From positions 6,062,501 to 6,126,500 of the forward strand of contig OX442318.1 of assembly GCA_949358305.1 (NCBI GenBank): a stretch of 64,000 nucleotides of DNA. The letters are read 5' to 3'. This DNA comes from Strigamia acuminata (Eukaryota; Arthropoda; Chilopoda; Geophilomorpha; Linotaeniidae). The position numbers and the translations under genes are program-made. The notes beneath the pieces are model-generated. The model saw nothing but the letters and a program-made list of their open reading frames with translations. It had not been told where the DNA came from and made no database searches. Shown piece after piece: positions 21,924 through 34,341 of the stretch (the first letter of the stretch is position 1; each line of letters begins with the position of its first letter).

Positions 21924-23201
21924 ATGAAAGTTGCCATTTTAGCTTTCTGCTTCACTGCAATTCTGCTTGAACCATGTGCATCAGTGATAATTTCTCGATG
22001 TGATTTAGCCAAGGGACTAAAGGACCGCGGAATACCGACAAGCCAACTGAATGACTGTAAGTTCTTCACTGATTTTCTCACTTTCTGTTACTAACAACAC
22101 AACAAAGTGGTTTTGATGCCACTCGCTATTACGAATACTGTTATAACGAATTTCTGATTTCAACTAGTTGGTCCAAACATGAATTTTGTAATATTTTTGT
22201 GACCAAAAAACAACTTCATCCAGTTGATGGCAAATGTGTTTATTATGTGCATTAATAACAATACGTACAGATCAAAACAATTGGTGGATGTGATTAAATA
22301 TTAAGTTTTACTAAAACGTAGTTTTCCGCATGTTGTACTAGGGGTTTGCATGGCGGAAGGCGAAAGCTCCAGAAACACCAAAAGCGCAAGTGGAATCAAC
22401 AGCAATGGAAGCAAAGATTACGGCATTTTTCAGGTAATTATCAATCCATTAAAATATAGTTTAAAATCATTTAAAAATTCAATTTTAAACAGATAAATTC
22501 GAAATATTGGTGTCAAGGTGAAGCGACAGTAACAAATGATTGCGGTCTTCAGTGCTCTGGTATTTGAAAAGACATTGAATATAATTTTCTAAAAAATATT
22601 TTTATTTTAAATTGTCATTTAGCCTTGCTCACCGATTCACTCGACCCATCTGCTGCATGCGCAAAGAAGGTGCACAACCGACATGGTTTTGATGCATGGT
22701 AAAAAATTAGTATTTTTTAAAATTTATTTTGCTTAAACAAAAGCAGAAATACTGCAACTTTCCCACATATGCCATAAAATTGTATATTTCGCCATCCTGG
22801 AAAACTCGAATTTGAATTTGACGCCATTATCACGTTTAAAGTACCTACAACAGATGGCACCACTATTAACAAAATAATAAAATAACAATTTTAGTTTAGG
22901 TGTATTTTAAGTTTTAACATGGAGTTAAACAGGAAATGATGTCATTTTTGGTTTAAAATTGAAGTAAAACACAAAATATTTTAGTTTTTGAATGCAGCTA
23001 CTGTTTCAGACGATAGTTGAGCCTGACAGTGAGCCATAGGTTATCGCATGTCTGGCAAACCATTTCAACTGATTCATTTTATTGATAAAACATTTTTTTT
23101 TAAAAGCAAAGTTTGATTTTTTTTTCGTTTATAGGTATGCATGGAAGAGTAACTGCAAAGGCAAAGACGTGAGTTCATATACTGCAGGATGCAATTTGTA
23201 A
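21924..23201 (+). CDS. C-type lysozyme (GH22)
   Basis: Secreted muramidase that cuts the bacterial cell-wall polysaccharide, 144 aa. Exons: 21924-22056, 22342-22433, 22493-22559, 22623-22698, 23135-23201. A signal peptide of about 20 residues (KVAILAFCFTAILLEPC) precedes the mature enzyme. The catalytic Glu lies in AEGESS and the catalytic Asp in SKDYGIFQIN; all eight structural cysteines are present. NSNGSKDYGIFQIN resembles insect lysozymes, while WKSNCKGKDVSSYTAGC at the end resembles the wider C-type family. The likely poly(A) signal AATAAA is at 23,241. It is the only intact lysozyme in the window; broken copies precede LGIC1-3. Intron 1 holds part of a pogo-like repeat and intron 4 a MITE fragment. 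Confidence 0.93.
22880..23003. mobile_element. TAGCTGCATTC-family MITE fragment (lysozyme intron 4)
   Basis: It ends AAACACAAAATATTTTAGTT followed by GAATGCAGCTACTG, the right end of the family described at 17401-18262, and includes GGAAATGATGTCAT. Confidence 0.6.
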
Positions 23202-23502
23202 TGTGAAAACTGACTTAAAGCATGTATGCATATCCAAGTCTAATAAATGTTAAAGAAAAGACTAATTTGATTGAAGGTTTGACTTTCTGCTTTGTTTTAC
23301 CATGGTGGAGGTCACTGCCCACTGCGCTTTCTGGCACAAAACGAGAGCCTACTAATTTATATTAAGAAAATAAAATACCCGTCCAGGGATTCTGTGGAAC
23401 AACTTCCTTAAAGTGCAATCATTTGGACTGAGAACTGAGAAAACCACGAACAATCCAGTTAACATGGTGTTCTATGGACAACCAACCAACCAAGCCATTT
23501 TA

Positions 23503-24268
23503 AAATACCGTATTTTATCGATTAACAGCCACGGCTCATATTCAAAACTGCCATTTTTGTCAGCAATTACAAATTCAGTTTTTCGTTTGTTACATTTGTT
23601 TAATGTGACAAACGAAGTCTGAACGTCACGAACGAAGCGTACGTTCATCGTTCGTGAGGTTAAATACGGAAACAATAGAAAGTTTGCGGGATGCATTTTT
23701 TCCCTTATTTTGCTCCACGATACACTATTTTAGTGCCATATCGTAAGGATAAAATCTTTAGTGTATCGTTTTCAACACTAAATTAAAATATAGCGCAGCC
23801 AATCAGAATTGAGAACACTATATTGTTAGCTCCGCCCATTGCAAATGGCGATTATTTTGTTGTCCTGATCAAACACATCAGTCATAGGTACGTAGATTGA
23901 ATGATAAGTGAGGCCTAAAATTGAATTTTAGGCCCAAAACCATACTTTATGGGCATAATAATGGAATTTTATGCAGAAATTTGCACATTTACGCCCCCAA
24001 ATTGAATTTTTAGGCCCAAAATTACTAACTGTCAGTAGTTGGCTGAAATAGTGTAGTGATAAGGGAAAAGTGCAGCCCACAAAAACTTAATTTATCATTT
24101 TCTCCTTACACTATTTTTAAACCGTATAGTGTTTAACTGTAAGGGAAAAATGCATCCCGCAAACTCTCTATTACCGTACATTTGCAAAAATACGGTATTC
24201 TTGGTGTTTTAGCCCCGGCTACTATTCGAGGGCGACTCTTAATCGGTAAAATACGGTATTCGTTAAAA
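23503..24268. mobile_element. CCGTATTTTACCG-family MITE, split by another element
   Basis: The left end TACCGTATTTTATCGATTAA and right end TTAATCGGTAAAATACGGTA are inverted repeats. The interior (AACGTCACGAACGAAGCGTA, GTTAAATACGGAAACAAT) matches copies at 30,937-31,168 and 41,361-41,608. The insertion at 23681-24165 interrupts it. Confidence 0.75.
23681..24165. mobile_element. AGTTTGCGGGATGCA fold-back element (nested)
   Basis: The ends AGTTTGCGGGATGCATTTTT and AAAAATGCATCCCGCAAACT are inverted repeats continuing into CCCTTA / TAAGGG. It lies inside the MITE at 23503-24268. Non-coding. Confidence 0.7.
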
Positions 24269-24553
24269 CAAAAAATTCCTTATATCGCGGTTTGTTGTAA
24301 CGAGATCCGAGTGTACAACTTATTATGTTTACATATTTTCCTTCCGTGCTACTGCTACCTATTGACAAGTGCACTGGCATGTGCAGAGACATGAGTTTAG
24401 TCACGTGATGTCGGTCACATGGACCATGCAAACACGCAACTATTGATCAGACAACTCAGAGAGCATTTACAGGTTTGCATTCAACAGAAACCTCAGAGCA
24501 GTGTCAGGCAATAATCATAAATTCCATCAGCCAACTTTGTGTATTGGATATCG

Positions 24554-27500
24554 ATGCAGCTTTTGTGCATAATTAGTTTCTTCTCTTACGCAACAAACAT
24601 TGCAAAAAGCATAAGGTAATGACAATACTTTGGGAATGGCATGGGGTTACAAAAACAAAGACATTCATTGTTTCAATTTGGCAATTGTTTAATTATTTAA
24701 CCAATCACTCGCAAATAGTCGCTATTTTAATGGGTAGCGCGTAACTAAATAATTTTGCTTGAATCTAAATCTCAATTGTCGTGATTGCTCCATATCGCGC
24801 TTGTGTCTGTCACGCTTGCTATAACGGTCCCTTTTAATGCAGTGATGAAGATATAAATAAAATTGTACCAAGTAATTATACAACAGACAGATCATTCGAT
24901 AGCCGTAAGTTGTGAGTGGCTTGACTGTTGACGTTCATTTGTAATTGCGTTGTGTTTTCAGGTCCAATTCCCGTAAGCTGGTTACTTAAAACACATACAG
25001 TATCGGATTTATCGATAAAGCAAATGGTAAGTCAGCATTTTCATAGATTGAATGCACCCAAAGCCAAGTGTCAAATTGTTATTGCTGAATTTGTAAAGCG
25101 TATCGCAGTTCTTAACCCTCGCAGTCCCAACCTAAAAAAAATCCCTTACTCACCCAACCCGGGTCATTTTTGACCCCAAGCCGAAAAACATTTACCAAAA
25201 ATGAGTGAAAATGATTTTATTCTCTGAGTATTTCATGTTTATAAAGAAATTTCAGCAATTCGGTATTTGTCAAAAGAGAGCGACAAAAATAATTGACATT
25301 GCATTCAAAAGTAGTGAGTAAACAAAGGAATTTTGTGAAAATTTTTTTTTGCGATTTTTAAATCTATTATTTTTTTTTATTGTTTGTTATGATGTTAAAT
25401 GAAAATACATGAAATTTCAGAATGAAAATCCCATTAGTTTTTGAGAAAAAAAATAAAAACACTTTTGGAGGTCAAAATTGACTCTAGGTTGGGGTGGGAA
25501 GGGTTAACCTTTGTCGCAGTCAAATCATAAACATGAAATAGTCACAGAATAGAATCATTTTCATACATTTTTGGAAAACGTTTTTTGGCTTTCGGTAAAA
25601 AATCACCCGGGTTGGATGCATAAGAAATATTTTTTAGATTAATACTGCTAGGGTTAATTCCTATTGGATGCACACAACCAGTCATTTTGTCAGACATGTT
25701 GGACATAAAAAGTGTGTGCGTGACAAAAATTTAATTGAAAGTTAAGTTCCTTAATGGAAACAATGAAGATTATAATTATAAAGCACTTAAGGTGCAGGTG
25801 CACAACTGAATAAAAGAAACAAGAACATTAGAACAGCCTTTGTGGTATCTAATAGGATAGTTTAAAAATAATCACTATACTCTGATCAACTACAAGGTTG
25901 TACCTTCTCCCTTTAGCATTTCACTTGTGCATTGATACAAAAAAGTAGATCAAAACACCAGAATTGCACTACACGTACAGACATTGTAATCGAGAAGAAA
26001 AAATTTAAAAACTGTTTGCTTTCCTGACAAAGCAACCAATAAACTGAACAAATATGTATTTTAAAATAAACACAGCATAAAACTATATTTTATAAATAGA
26101 AAAAACATTTTATTATAAAATACAAATAAAATTTCATCATTTTAATCATTAGAATAATCAAAAAATAACAAAATAACAAAAACCACTTTCCTTGGTGGTA
26201 GCACAGTAGGAGTAATGAGACTCGGCCAATGGGAGAAGGTACAACCTTGTAGTTGATCAGAGTATAGCTGCATTCAAAAACTAAAATATTTTGTGTTTTC
26301 CTTCAACTTTAAACCAAAAATGACATCATTTCCTGTTTAAACCCATGTTAAAACCTAAAATACACAGCTAGTGTAATTTGTTATTAAGGAATGTGAGCAA
26401 AAATAATTGAATAAGGTTAAATAAATAACAGTCGGTCACACCGACTGGTCTTTCAAGGCTGGCCATGAATCACTGACACACACCAACCAATGTGGTGGAC
26501 TGACCCATCCGGCAAGAGAAAGAAGAGGGCTAAATGGAAATGGTGCAGAAAGAGAGGAGAAATAGTCAAGTTGAGGTCACTTTGGCCGGTTTCGCCCTCT
26601 CCATGTTCACCAGTGTGACAAACAACCTTTCCCATGTTAATCATTGTGACAACCCACCTTTTCCATGTTTACCACCGTCAATGCCGGATTAGCAAATAGG
26701 CAGAGTAGGCACCAGCCTTTGGACACCACGTCTTATAACCCCTCCTATACCCTCACACTGATAAATGCACAAAGTATCAGTGCAGGAGGGTTAAGTGTCA
26801 CGCGACAACCAGACCAAAATAATATTGATTTGATATTGTAAGAAAATTACAATATAGCTTTGTGAGAGTGGACGGACGCCATTCGGGCACGGGAATGCCC
26901 AAACAGTGACGCACGACATGTTCATAGAATTGAGCACAAGAGACTGTGTTAATGATTTTAAGTCCTTTAGTGTCTCCTATTGCTAACGCTACATTGCTGC
27001 AGCAGACCTGCGACCACATGCGGCACATGTGGTTATGGTTAACCGGTGGTGCAGCGTGGTCAGACAGTTGTTCATTTGGCCCATGGATTGTTCACGGTAC
27101 TGGGACTGACATACCAGCAAATTCCCTAAGCATCACCATGGTGAACAAGAGTGGAGAACAGCCAGATGTTAACCAGAGCTGTTCCTAAGTAACTCTGGGC
27201 TCTCAACAGGATGTTGGCCCTTTTTTAGCCCACTGTTGCACCATGAGTATGAGAGTACCTTCTCCCATTGGTTGTGGGGTTAGTGACCGTTTATGATGTC
27301 ATCTGGGTCACTACTCCTCAACCGTCAACTCCAACTGGCGAGTTGGGGTTGGACTGGGCTATGTGGGTTACGTGTTGCAGTGGCCGCGCAACGGTCACAG
27401 CTTTCTTAAATTGTTTCCAAAAGATATAAGAAAATAAATCAAAAGAATCAAAAAATCAAAAACTATACTTCGCAAAGTAAACAGCTTATTGCTATTTTCC

Positions 27501-30151
27501 ACAGGAATTTAAAGTAGATCTTACTATTAGAAGTTTCTGGAAAGATGATGACTTGAATATAAACACAGACAGTATAGTAAACTTACCACCAAGTACAGCA
27601 GGTAAATTGTGGTACCCGTATATGAGATTTAAAAACTGCAAGGACTGCCCCAGTGAAATTATTAATCCACTTAATAATCCATTTTTTATCGAGAAAAAAG
27701 ATGTGTGGACAAAGTTCAGGTGGGTAATGTTTCACTGAAATGATTATGTGCACTGCATTTAGAAAAAAAATTATAACACAAACTTTTTGTTCCAGAAAAA
27801 CATATAAATTCACTTGTAATTTTGATCTCAGTCATTATCCCTTTGATACGCAGAAATGCCATATTAATGTATCACTTGGTAGGTTTTTGCTAATAATTGT
27901 TAAATGCAAAATAAAATTTTAAAAAAACTTCCATTAGCAATTTGGAATGCTCCAGTAAATTTTATTACCAAAGAAGATGACATATTCTATGCTAAGTTTG
28001 CAAAAACATTTACTGCAGTACCACCAGAATACAACCTCAAGAGTTTCCAAAGATCATCATACAACTGTACATATTCTGAATCAAGTAATAGAATCAACGA
28101 ATTACATTTTTAAGATCTAGTGCACTGAGTGTAAATTCTTCATTTGTGGCCATCAAACGTGGGAATCAGAAATTTCACCTACAAATGTCTCTAAAATGCC
28201 AGTACAAACAGGATTTATGGGCAGTCTGGTAAAACCCCTCCAATAGCGGCATGCACATTTACAAACTCCAGGCGCTTCAGGAATCCCCGCGCTTTAGGAA
28301 TTCCTGTTTCAAGGCCAGGAATGACTAATGCATCAAGTTAGAACAGCATTGAAATTTTGAATTTATCATCTGTTTGATTTGTTTTGCTTTGTATGACACA
28401 ATTAAGGTGAGGTGAGCGCCACCTGAGCAGAGAACTTTCTGTCCTGCGTTAATAATTGTTAGATTAGATGCATTAGTCATTTCTGGCCACAAAGATTCCT
28501 TAAGGGCTTGCAGCGAGGTACTGGTAGTAAAGTATATTCTAAACCAATACAACGTTGACCTATTTCCAATTGGTTGAGCCGGATTACGCCTAACTGTGGA
28601 CTGTACTCTACTATGCGGAAAAGTAGTTCTGCTTCCTGACAATGAAACAAGTCTTGGTAATCGATCACAATGTCCGGAGTTCAATTACAATTCTTGTGTT
28701 ATGGGCTAATTTTTGTGCCACTACACTAGGGGTCGACAACCTTTTGAGACGGAAGAGCCAACCTTTTGAGACGGAAGAGCCACGGAAGAGCCAATCTTTT
28801 GAGACGGAAGAGCCAACCTTTTGAGACGGAAGAGCCAAAAGTTACAATTTACCACATTTCCCAGTCTTTAAAGAGCCACTAGCATACATTATGGTATTAT
28901 AATATGGTATCGAAAGAGCCGCATGCGGCTCGCGAGCCGCAGGTTGCCGACCCCTGCACTACACCAGTGATACGGCTGGAGTTAGGTCAACGTTGTATCA
29001 GTTTAGAGTGTACAGTTAAATACTTCCTTCCTTTTCTTAGGAAATAAGAGAATTAATACTCAGTGCAATTTGCTTTTAAATGTAGAGAACTATTGAATAA
29101 AATTGTTTTTTTTCCCAGCTGTTTGGATGTGTTATAACTACGAGTTTGTTTTTAAAAGAATTGCATTGCCGCATATACTATTGGTGTTTTTACCAAGTGC
29201 ACTCCTTGTGATAATTTCCTGGATATCCTTTTGGTTGGAAGCTGGAATGGCAGCACCTCGAGTTACACTTGGCCTAACAGCTCTCCTCACATTAGCAACC
29301 CAATTCAATGCTGTACAAGGAAAGCTGCCTGCTGTTGCAACTATCAAGGCACTGGATATTTGGATGTTTGTGTGTATTTTCATGGTTTTTTCATCGTTGT
29401 TGGTTTTCGGAGTTTCTTTTTCGAGAAGTCGAAAGCTAAATATGCAAGAAATCAATCCGACTACTCGAAATTGCCGACGCAGTGGACAACGAAGTCGAAA
29501 ACAGGCTTTTAGGGTAAGTTTTGTACTTCACCCTCACCGCCACATACAATACCTACAACCCCAAGCCAAAATATTGGAATACTCGGATTTTGTCAGTATT
29601 CCATGTTCCTCAAATGGGCTAGAAACAAAAGTTTCAAAGTTAAACAAATATCCACAAAAATACTTTGAAAACATGTTTAATTGGCTTTATTTTAAGCAAA
29701 AAAAATTTTAAAAAGGTGAGATATTTATTCCAATATCCACAAAAACGTCTGTTACAAAATATTAGAATCACAAAAGTGTTGAGACAAAAAATTATACGAG
29801 AGACCCAAAAAATGAATACTTAAAAATGAAACACTACAATTTTTAATTTATTTCCTTTACTTTAAATTTGGTGTGCCAATCACTAGCAAGGCCACTTTTA
29901 AAGTGTTTCATTTTTAAGTATTCACCTATAGAACAACTGTTCCCCAATGCACTTGACCAATAAAATAAAACATAAAAATACAAATTTATTTTTTTCAGTT
30001 TCCCAAAAGCCGTCGAATATTCTATTTATTTCAGCGAAGAATATATCATCGCTTGAATCTCAGAAATACTGACATTGACACAAGAGCAAGATATTTTTTC
30101 CCAATAACTTTCATTATATTTAACATTTATTTCTGGTATACATATCTGTAA
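24554..30151 (+). CDS. LGIC5: Cys-loop ligand-gated channel subunit (anion type)
   Basis: 393 aa; exons 24554-24615, 24843-24904, 24962-25026, 27505-27719, 27796-27878, 27938-28084, 29119-29513, 29999-30151. A more diverged paralogue. The Cys-loop reads CNFDLSHYPFDTQKC, the extra motif is NCKDC, loop C has C-x9-C, and M2 is MAAPRVTLGLTALLTLATQ. Intron 6 uses a normal GT donor (TCAA|GTAATA), unlike LGIC1-4. The last exon could also start at a second in-frame acceptor near 30,033. Intron 3 is 2.5 kb and intron 6 is 1.0 kb, both full of repeats. The last exon ends FNIYFWYTYL. Confidence 0.87.
25113..25507. mobile_element. TTAA-type MITE (LGIC5 intron 3)
   Basis: TTAACCCTCGCAGTCCCAACC at the left and GGTTGGGGTGGGAAGGGTTAA at the right form the terminal inverted repeats with TTAA at each border. 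It is the intact relative of the elements behind LGIC0-4. Confidence 0.8.
25876..26266. mobile_element. Fold-back MITE, TATACTCTGG family, copy B (LGIC5 intron 3)
   Basis: The arms TATACTCTGATCAACTACAA with GGTTGTACCTTCTCCC are mirrored at the right end. The core ACAAAAAAGTAGATCAAAAC matches copy A. A TAGCTGCATTC-family fragment follows directly (about 26,266-26,370). Confidence 0.75.
26430..27420. other. Unassigned GC-richer repeat sequence in LGIC5 intron 3
   Basis: No splice-supported exons or convincing protein. One section (about 27,100-27,170, GGTACTGGGACTGAC and CATCACCATGGTGAACAAGA) resembles about 34,770-34,830 (GGTACTGCAGCAGTCAC, GTCACAGTGGTGAATAG), which suggests a diverged dispersed element. 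The open frames here look like chance. Confidence 0.35.
28545..28998. mobile_element. Fold-back element in LGIC5 intron 6, carrying a hAT MITE
   Basis: CTAAACCAATACAACGTTGACCTA at the left is mirrored by TAGGTCAACGTTGTATCAGTTTAG at the right. The ACACCAGTGATACGG block just inside the right arm resembles the core of the TATACTCTGG fold-backs. The hAT MITE at 28727-28956 is inserted in it. Confidence 0.65.
28727..28956. mobile_element. hAT-type MITE with 8-bp target duplication CACTACAC
   Basis: The ends TAGGGGTCGACAACC and GGTTGCCGACCCCTG are inverted repeats of the CAGGGGTCGGCAACC type seen in hAT elements. Perfect CACTACAC duplications lie at 28719-28726 and 28957-28964. The inside starts with about four copies of a 22-bp TTTTGAGACGGAAGAGCCAA unit and ends in a GCATGCGGCTCGCGAGCCGC hairpin. 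Confidence 0.87.
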
Positions 30152-30603
30152 AAACCACTTAAAACTAAACTCCCAGCTACAAATGTATCTACAGATACAC
30201 ATCTGCAATTATTATACGCTTGATTCCATCACACTAAACAAGAAATAAATCACTTTGAATTTTATCATCACCATCTACCAAATTATAGCTAGCGTGTAAA
30301 CTAACTCTTTAATGTAATTGAAACTTGTAAATGTTTATATCTGCAGATTAAAGATTTAACAACGGTAACTTAGCACAAAACATAAACACTCATTTGACCT
30401 TTCCCTGACAAGAAACACTTAATCATAAATGTGACAGAATGAAATATTAAATTGTTCCGGTTTTATTGATTACCTAGTAATTTCTTTATGCATGAATATT
30501 ACTATACTTTGTAACCAATAGAAACATGCTGGTTCAAGGCACAAACATTATTCAAACCGCGAAGCGAGGAGAAGCAGCAATGGCAAATAGAGAGAGTATC
30601 AAC

Positions 30604-33600
30604 ATGTTTCTCTTATACCTATTGATTCAATTTGTCGTTAGCTTTAGAAAAACAGATAGGTATGGTGATCATTCTAAATTCAATTAACCATTTAAATGAA
30701 AATCTGTATATGTTTTCACGCAGTGATGATGTTATAAAGCATCTTATACCTGACAATTATTCAGCATCAAAACTACTGGGTGAAGGTAGGTTCAAACTTA
30801 AAATTTACTATTACTATTAGTTTGGAAAAAAACAAGGCGAGCACAGTACCAAATTTACTGAATAAAGTAGTTTTTTTTAACTGAAGAGGCTGAATACCGA
30901 ATGTATGACGAATATTCAATTCAGTCATAAAAATGTACCGTATTTCTTCGAGTAAGAGCCGCCGCTCTGATTCAAAACCGCAATCGTCGACCACAACTTC
31001 AATTTCCGTTTTTGTTTAATGTCTGAACATCACGAACAAAGCGTACGTTCATCGTACAAAAACAATACCGTACTTTTGCAAAAATACGGTGTTCTTGGTC
31101 TTTGCCGTGAATATTATTCGAGGGCGGCTACAATTCGAGAGCAACTCTTAATCGGTAAAATACGGTATTAAAGATTTCTAAGAAATTCTCTTTAGCTTAA
31201 ATGTCACTTCTGCTTTAACATTTTCTTTCTAGCACCAATACAACTGAAATGGATGCTCAAACCTCATTTAACATCAGATTTGTCCATAAAAAAAATGGTA
31301 CGATTAATCAATTCACCAAAATATTTATTTAATGGTCAATATTTGTGAACGTGCATTCAAAACTTACCTAAATATAAGGCTGTTTCAAACGCCAATTACA
31401 TCACATAATAAATATATATTTAATTGAACATTGTATACATTTTTTGAGACACCCTTAGTAACTCTCCTTGTATTGTAGGGCTGGTTTTATTTTGGTATAT
31501 CCACCCACAAAATCCACTAATTCTGATTGGCTGGCTGCTTATCCAGTTGCTAAGTGACAAAATGCCAATAAAGCAAATTAGTTATGTACTTTCGGGCAAT
31601 ATACAGGGTGTTCTAAAAGTCTGGTCCCCTCCAAATATTTCTTGAGCAATTGCATCTAGGCCAACTTTGATGAAGCGATCGTATAGGAAGTTGAGTGAGA
31701 GCAATCCAATGATGTCATCAAATTTGATCTTGAAGGCCATTTTCAAGGTCATTCACTTGCTAATTTCTACACCAATCAGGTTAGAGAAAAATTTTCAATT
31801 CAAAAGTTGTAAAGCACCATCAAATTAGTACTTTCCAACTTATCTCAGTCACCTTAAGTTGGCCTAGATGCAATTGCTCAGGAAATATTTGGAGGGGACC
31901 AGACTTTTAAAACACCTTGTATAATGGGAATAACTTCATTTCATTGCCTATCATTTCATCACCATTTTTTAGCAACATAATAATTCTTGATTTGCCTTTT
32001 TTCACTTTTTTGCTTTGTGACCGTGGCGACAAAATAATCAGCAACGAAATGACCCTACTCAGAACCTAATTATTTCACTCAAACTTTTAAGCTTAGATTG
32101 TCCATTTTAATTCCAGGAATTTGCTATGGACCTTACAATTGCTTGTTCCTGGAAAGATGATGGGTTAAATGTGACTACAGCAGGTTATGTAAATATACCA
32201 TCAAGTGTATCAACCAGTCTATGGTATCCTTGGATGTCATTTGAAAACTGCAAAGGATGTCGAGCTGAGATTATTGATCCTCAACACGATTTATTTAGTC
32301 TGGAATATAGATTAGTTCAGGTAGTATTTAGGCAAGTTTACTTTTTTTAATAGAAGTTTTAAAGAAGTTTTAAAACTTGTTATCTCTCTTAATTTTCAGA
32401 AAAGAAATCAGATTTATTTGTGCACTTGATGTCAGTTATTATCCATTTGACAAGCAAAAATGCCAGATTGAAGTAAGAATGATGAGTAAGTAAGATTTAC
32501 TGTCCAATAACAACTGTCGACAGTCTCAGTCCAATGCTAGCATGCGACTGCAATAATAACTTTCCTACAGTTCCTTCCACCTACGCACCTATAAACAGAA
32601 CAACTGAAGAAGAAGATGAATATTATGCAAAAATAGATGAACATCCACTTCTAGTTCCTCCAGAATATAATTTGTTTAGCGTAGCACGGCAACTCACAGT
32701 TTGTAAAAATCAAGTTAAAACTAGTAAGAATTCAGTACCATATTTGAGTAATAACACTAAAGCCTAGTTTAAGTAGTTCGCGAAGCGATAGCGATGAGTC
32801 GCAAAAACTATTTATAAGTAGTGTGAATACTTGTATGAGGATTTAAGCCATGCAAGTCGCGATCTGTGCAACGACTTTCCTAAGGCCCCATCCTTGCATT
32901 TCCACCTAGAGCTAAGAACACCACAGATAACCCGTTTGGAGGCGGGTGACATGTGCTCTTACCCTAAAAACAGAACCTAAAGCTAGGTTCACACTTGTGT
33001 TCACACTAGACGCAACGCAAGAAAACTGACGCATCGCAAGCTGCTTGCGTCCAAAAATTCTTGGCGTTGACGCCAATTCCTGCTTCAACTCCAAGTTGAA
33101 GTAAGCGACGCAATGCAAGGAAAGGTCTTGCGGTCAACCAATCACGATCGACTCCAACTCTCGTCGATTCACATCTGGTTGGCGACACTTTGCCACAAGC
33201 AAACAGGCCGCCATTTTCAGATTCTGGAACTACTTCTAGAACTATATCCAATTCCAGGTTTCATTGAAACCATCTGATTGGCCAGACGCAACATCAATTG
33301 TTTCAGCTCTGTTCACAGTTCACACGTGCCCTACAGTATGAACAGACTCTTGAGTCCACAAGCATTCCCAAAGACAAGCGAAATTCGCGACAACTTCGGC
33401 AAAACTTTAAACGATTAAAGTTTTTCACGAGTTCGCTATCGCGTCGCTTTAACATAGAGTATATGAAAACCAGTCTTATAATTTTCTATTTTCAAAGGAA
33501 ATGATGTATGCTTCAAATATGTCTTCATATTTCAACGAATTTCACTACCACACATATTACTGATCTTTTTACCAAGCATGCTGATTGTGATTCTTTCATG

Positions 33601-34119
33601 GATATCATTCTGGCTAGATGTCAACTTGGCAGCCCCTCGAATTGCACTTGGTCTGACATCTCTTCTCACATTGTCAACACAATTTAGTTCGGCACAACAA
33701 AATCTACCTGCTGTGGCGACAATCAAAGCTCTAGATATCTGGATGTTTATGTGTATTTTCATGGTTTTCTCATCCTTACTGGTCTATGCATTTTCATACA
33801 CATGCAGTCGAAATAAAATACCACACGCCAATACTCCAGTTATAAGGAAACTAAACTCAGCTGTTAAACGACCGGTACTTTTAATTGGATTCTAAGTAAT
33901 TTATTATGTATAATTACACAAACTATATTGCTTTTTGCTTTTCAGGTTGCCAGCTATCACAGTGGAAAACAGCTAACTAGAAGAATAAAAGTTATACAAC
34001 TGAAATTGATGTCTTTGAACATAGATAAGGGAGCAAGAATCGTCTTCCCACTGTTCTTTCTTATTTTTAATATTTATTATTGGAATACGTATACCTCACC
34101 ACCCAATATGGATACTTAG
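30604..34119 (+). CDS. LGIC6: Cys-loop ligand-gated channel subunit (anion type)
   Basis: 395 aa; exons 30604-30659, 30724-30785, 31233-31297, 32117-32331, 32400-32485, 32571-32723, 33498-33874, 33946-34119. An upstream in-frame ATG at 30580 is possible; 30604 was chosen by alignment with the other copies. The extra motif is NCKGC in FENCKGCRAEIIDP, the Cys-loop is CALDVSYYPFDKQKC, loop C has C-x10-C, and M2 is LAAPRIALGLTSLLTLSTQ. Exon 6 has an acidic segment (TTEEEDEYYAKIDEHP) shared with LGIC7 and LGIC8. Intron 4 uses a GC donor, TTTAG|GCAAGT; the GT nearby gives the wrong frame. Intron 3 contains a mariner MITE and intron 6 two nested TTAA elements. The tail after M4 is longer than in its neighbours (TSPPNMDT). 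Confidence 0.87.
30937..31168. mobile_element. CCGTATTTTACCG-family MITE (LGIC6 intron 2)
   Basis: TACCGTATTTCTTCGAGTAA at the left and TTAATCGGTAAAATACGGTA at the right; the interior has GTCTGAACATCACGAACAAA and GGCGGCTACAATTCGAGAG. Non-coding. Confidence 0.75.
31604..31919. mobile_element. mariner-type MITE with ~60-bp inverted ends (LGIC6 intron 3)
   Basis: Starts CAGGGTGTTCTAAAAGTCTG and ends with the inverse CAGACTTTTAAAACACCTTG, each bordered by TA. The arms continue through CAATTGCATCTAGGCCAA. The CAGGGTGT end and TA borders fit mariner-like elements. 316 bp, no transposase. Confidence 0.85.
32763..33452. mobile_element. Nested TTAA-type MITEs (LGIC6 intron 6)
   Basis: Outer ends are TTAAGTAGTTCGCGAAGCGA and CGCTATCGCGTCGCTTTAA. 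Inside, from about 32,985, is a second element beginning GGTTCACACTTGTGTTCACA. A complete copy of the inner element is at 51,947-52,505 in MOB3 intron 4. Confidence 0.65.
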
Positions 34120-34341
34120 TAGGCACATTCATAAAGTCATTTAAACTACGCAGCATTTCTATTTAAACTGCTAGCTGCACAAATGGTGGCCAATTTAGTC
34201 TGTTTTCAGTTGCAGTGGGCACAACATGCTTTTACTAGCTTATGAGATATGAGATATTCCCTGCACAATTAAATTATGCTATAGTAAAGTTGAAATGGTC
34301 CACCAGCATATGCTCATCATCGTATGAACGAGAAAAACAAT

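Noticed and set aside
28325-28684. 119-codon minus-strand open frame
   Set aside because: It overlaps the arm of a fold-back element in an LGIC5 intron and shows no protein family features.
32277-32350. GT donor (CAG|GTAGTA) for LGIC6 intron 4
   Set aside because: It leaves the wrong phase for exon 5. The GC donor 11 bases later restores the phase used by every paralogue.
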